From Thalassotalea_F euphylliae (lineage in GTDB: Bacteria > Pseudomonadota > Gammaproteobacteria > Enterobacterales > Alteromonadaceae): a DNA stretch of 64,000 nucleotides. The notes beneath the pieces are model-generated. The model did not search any database and was not told the DNA's origin. It saw nothing but the letters and a program-made list of their open reading frames with translations. Positions 62,202 through 64,000 of the stretch are shown piece by piece. Numbering within the stretch: position 1 is the stretch's first letter; the number at the start of each line of letters is the position of its first letter. Position numbers and translations under genes: made by a program. The stretch is from positions 62,001-126,000 of the forward strand of contig NZ_JBHUIB010000001.1 in assembly GCF_042682785.1 (NCBI RefSeq). Reading direction: 5' to 3'.

Positions 62202-63398
62202 ATGTTAAAGACGTTAGCCATTGATGAATTAGAAGTAGGCATGTTTGTTCAGGAAATAAAACTGAAGAACAGTGACCACAAGGTGAAAAATCAGGGTAAA
62301 GTAAACTCGCCTCGCACTATTGAGTTATTGAGGAAGCAAGGTGCAGCAAGCGTTGTCGTAAAACTTAACCCTGAACAAATCGCTAAGTTAGAACAAGCAA
62401 ATCAATCGTCTTCAACAACAGCTACTCAACTCGACAACACATCTGATTCCCCCAAAGGTAGCGTCTCGCTTTCCGATGAGTTTGCTAACTCCTGCCGAGT
62501 GTATGATGAGGCGACAGAAAACGTTAAAAAGCTGTTTTCAGAAGCAGCCTCTGGTCAGCAGCTCACCACAGAAAAAATATTAGTCCTTGCTGACGAAATT
62601 ACGGAATCGGTTTTTCGTAATGAATATGCCATGACGATTTTGACACGTATTCGTCAGCAGGCGAATTACCACTGGGAGCACGCAATCAACACTGCCATTT
62701 TGATGTGTGGTTTTGGTTTGTACCTTGGTCTGAACAAGCCAACTGTGAAGAAAATCACCTTAGGTGCGTTATTTCACGATATTGGCTTGGCGCGTGTTCC
62801 AAAGGCAATTCTAGAGAAACAAGGGCCACTGACAACGAACGAAAACTCTGTTGTTCAAAAACATATTTCATGGGGAATAGAAATTGGAAAACGTGACAAC
62901 ATTTTAAACGACGTGGTGATTGATATGATGGCAAATCACCACGAGCGCTTAGATGGTTCAGGCTATCCTCGAGGTATTCAACAAGACAAGCTGTCAAAGC
63001 TTGCCCGCATCACCGCCATTATTGATGTTTATGACGCAATGACCGGCGACAGAGCTTATAAAAAAGGTATTCCGCCTATCGCTGCAATGCGCCATTTAAT
63101 GTCTGAATCAGAAAAATTTGATCCGCAGTTAGTGCAAAAGTTTATAAAGTTCGCTGGCGTATACCCGGTAGGCTCACTGGTTAAACTGTCAAATGACAAA
63201 CTCGGTATCATTACTGAGGGCAACCGAGAAGAGCCACTAAAACCCAAACTCAAGGTTATTTACAGTACCCAAATCAGTAGTTTAGTAACCCCGAAAAACT
63301 GTGACTTAACGCAGGAAGACATCTCTATTGTATCAGCTGTGCGTAGCGAAGATTATCAGCTTAACTTACCTAGACTGATTCGCGATATGACCATGTAA
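62202..63398 (+). CDS. HD-GYP domain cyclic-di-GMP phosphodiesterase
   Basis: This 398-residue protein has an N-terminal DUF3391 domain (about 1-130) and a C-terminal HD-GYP domain (about 140-345). Motifs: HEHAINTA-like HWEHAINTAILMCG, the HD pair in LFHDIGLARVPKAIL, and HHERLDGSGYPRGIQQDKLS, with GYP present. It should hydrolyse c-di-GMP to pGpG or GMP and control motility or biofilm. DUF3391-HD-GYP is common in marine gammaproteobacteria. It is transcribed alone. Confidence 0.92.
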   Translation: MLKTLAIDELEVGMFVQEIKLKNSDHKVKNQGKVNSPRTIELLRKQGAASVVVKLNPEQIAKLEQANQSSSTTATQLDNTSDSPKGSVSLSDEFANSCRVYDEATENVKKLFSEAASGQQLTTEKILVLADEITESVFRNEYAMTILTRIRQQANYHWEHAINTAILMCGFGLYLGLNKPTVKKITLGALFHDIGLARVPKAILEKQGPLTTNENSVVQKHISWGIEIGKRDNILNDVVIDMMANHHERLDGSGYPRGIQQDKLSKLARITAIIDVYDAMTGDRAYKKGIPPIAAMRHLMSESEKFDPQLVQKFIKFAGVYPVGSLVKLSNDKLGIITEGNREEPLKPKLKVIYSTQISSLVTPKNCDLTQEDISIVSAVRSEDYQLNLPRLIRDMTM

Positions 63399-63427
63399 CT
63401 AACCCTTTCACCTTAGAAACAACGCAT

Positions 63428-63455
63428 AAAAAAGCCGCCAAATGGCGGCTTTTTT
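63428..63455 (+). terminator. Bidirectional terminator after the HD-GYP gene
   Basis: AAAAAAGCCGCC pairs with GGCGGCTTTTTT around AAAT, between the HD-GYP gene and the converging molybdenum hydroxylase gene. Confidence 0.92.
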
Positions 63456-63468
63456 GTGCGTAGATGAA

Positions 63469-64000
63469 CTACACAATACCGTATTGTGACAATGGCAATT
63501 CACGATAACGCTTGCCTGTTAACGCAAATATGGCATTGGTGATAGCCGGTGCCACAGGCGGTACACCAGGTTCACCTACCCCTCCCGGAGGCGCATCACT
63601 TTCGACAATATCAATTTCAGTTGTCGGTGTATCAGTCATTCGTGCCATAGGGTAGTCATGGAAGTTACTTTGCTGAATGACGCCGTCTTTAGCAGTGACT
63701 TCACCAAAGTAGGTGAGCGAGATACCGAATACCGCTGCACCTTCCATTTGCGAGCGAATTCGCTCTGGGTTCACCGCGGTACCACAATCAACACTAAACC
63801 ACATTTTGTCGACTTTAATTTTCCCATTCTGTTCACTAATTTCAGCAACACAAGCTACGTAGCTCACAAAACTACGGTGAACGGCAATACCTAATGCTTT
63901 TCCTTTAGGACGAGGTTTATCCCAATCAGCCATATTCGCAGCACGCTCTAGCACGTTTTTCATGCGAGCAGTATCGATTGGATAAGCGTTTAGATCAGAG
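63469..64000 (-). CDS. Molybdenum hydroxylase large subunit, C-terminal part (IorB-like)
   Basis: The open frame runs off the right edge, so only the last 176 residues are visible. They resemble the molybdopterin-binding large subunit of isoquinoline 1-oxidoreductase/aldehyde oxidase-type enzymes: SDLNAYPIDTARMKNVLERA at the edge, GIAVHRSFVSYVACVAEI, VDCGTAVNPERIRSQMEGAAVFG and the conserved SDAPPGGVGEPGVPPVAPAITNAIFA (quoted in part), where the last glutamate is the catalytic base of the family. It may hydroxylate an N-heterocycle or aldehyde; substrate unknown. Confidence 0.85.
   Translation of the reverse strand, partial: SDLNAYPIDTARMKNVLERAANMADWDKPRPKGKALGIAVHRSFVSYVACVAEISEQNGKIKVDKMWFSVDCGTAVNPERIRSQMEGAAVFGISLTYFGEVTAKDGVIQQSNFHDYPMARMTDTPTTEIDIVESDAPPGGVGEPGVPPVAPAITNAIFALTGKRYRELPLSQYGIV

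Overview
The window is a chromosomal segment of a marine gammaproteobacterium, most likely in the Alteromonadales (Colwelliaceae/Pseudoalteromonadaceae-like). I infer this from gene order and family content: the trmJ-cysE-isc cluster next to suhB, xseB-ispA-dxs next to thiI and pomAB, a DUF3718 protein, an SO_0444-type permease and a TonB2-type export cluster with DUF3450. Several sodium-using proteins (PomAB stator, NhaC, NhaD, an NSS symporter) fit a marine life. I see no rRNA, tRNA, insertion sequence, prophage or CRISPR array.

Layout. 1-7042 (minus) is Fe-S cluster assembly: trmJ, cysE, iscR, iscS, iscU, iscA, hscB, hscA, fdx (cut by the left edge), with two type-1 IscR operators ahead of iscR. 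7456-11481 holds suhB, an exported M24 peptidase, an orphan siroheme methyltransferase and a transglycosylase-like lipoprotein. 11482-12152 contains no protein gene but carries the most notable feature: four tandem transcription units, each with an extracytoplasmic-sigma (RpoE-like) promoter, a short body with conserved GAGAG and UCCCU elements, and an intrinsic terminator. 12153-24706 is mostly central metabolism and transport (gshA, nhaC, an Rlu-family synthase, an NSS transporter, yajQ, a VanZ-like gene, panE, ppc, a LysR regulator, thiI). 24829-35527 holds pomAB, xseB-ispA-dxs, a chemoreceptor and nrdR-ribD-ribE-ribBX.

35880-41387 has a DUF1330 protein, acs, a histidine phosphatase and the rpsP-rimM-trmD-rplS operon. 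41537-47301 separates that operon from ffh, its neighbour in many gammaproteobacteria; it carries a two-component system divergent from a dihaem peroxidase, a small unknown protein and nhaD. 47525-52404 holds ffh, an SO_0444-type permease, ypjD and a CorB-like protein. Two gene-poor stretches follow, one with a cluster of DnaA boxes beside AT-rich DNA. 53943-59050 is a six-gene TonB2-type cluster. The rest holds a lipoprotein, small exported and acetyltransferase genes, an HD-GYP protein and the end of a molybdenum hydroxylase cut by the right edge.

The candidate new system is the four-copy sRNA array at 11560-12120. Promoter geometry is identical in all four copies (GAAC to TC is 22 bases, GAAC to TGAGAG is 32 bases), while the spacers and much of the transcribed bodies have diverged. 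That pattern points to selection on a family of envelope-stress small RNAs.
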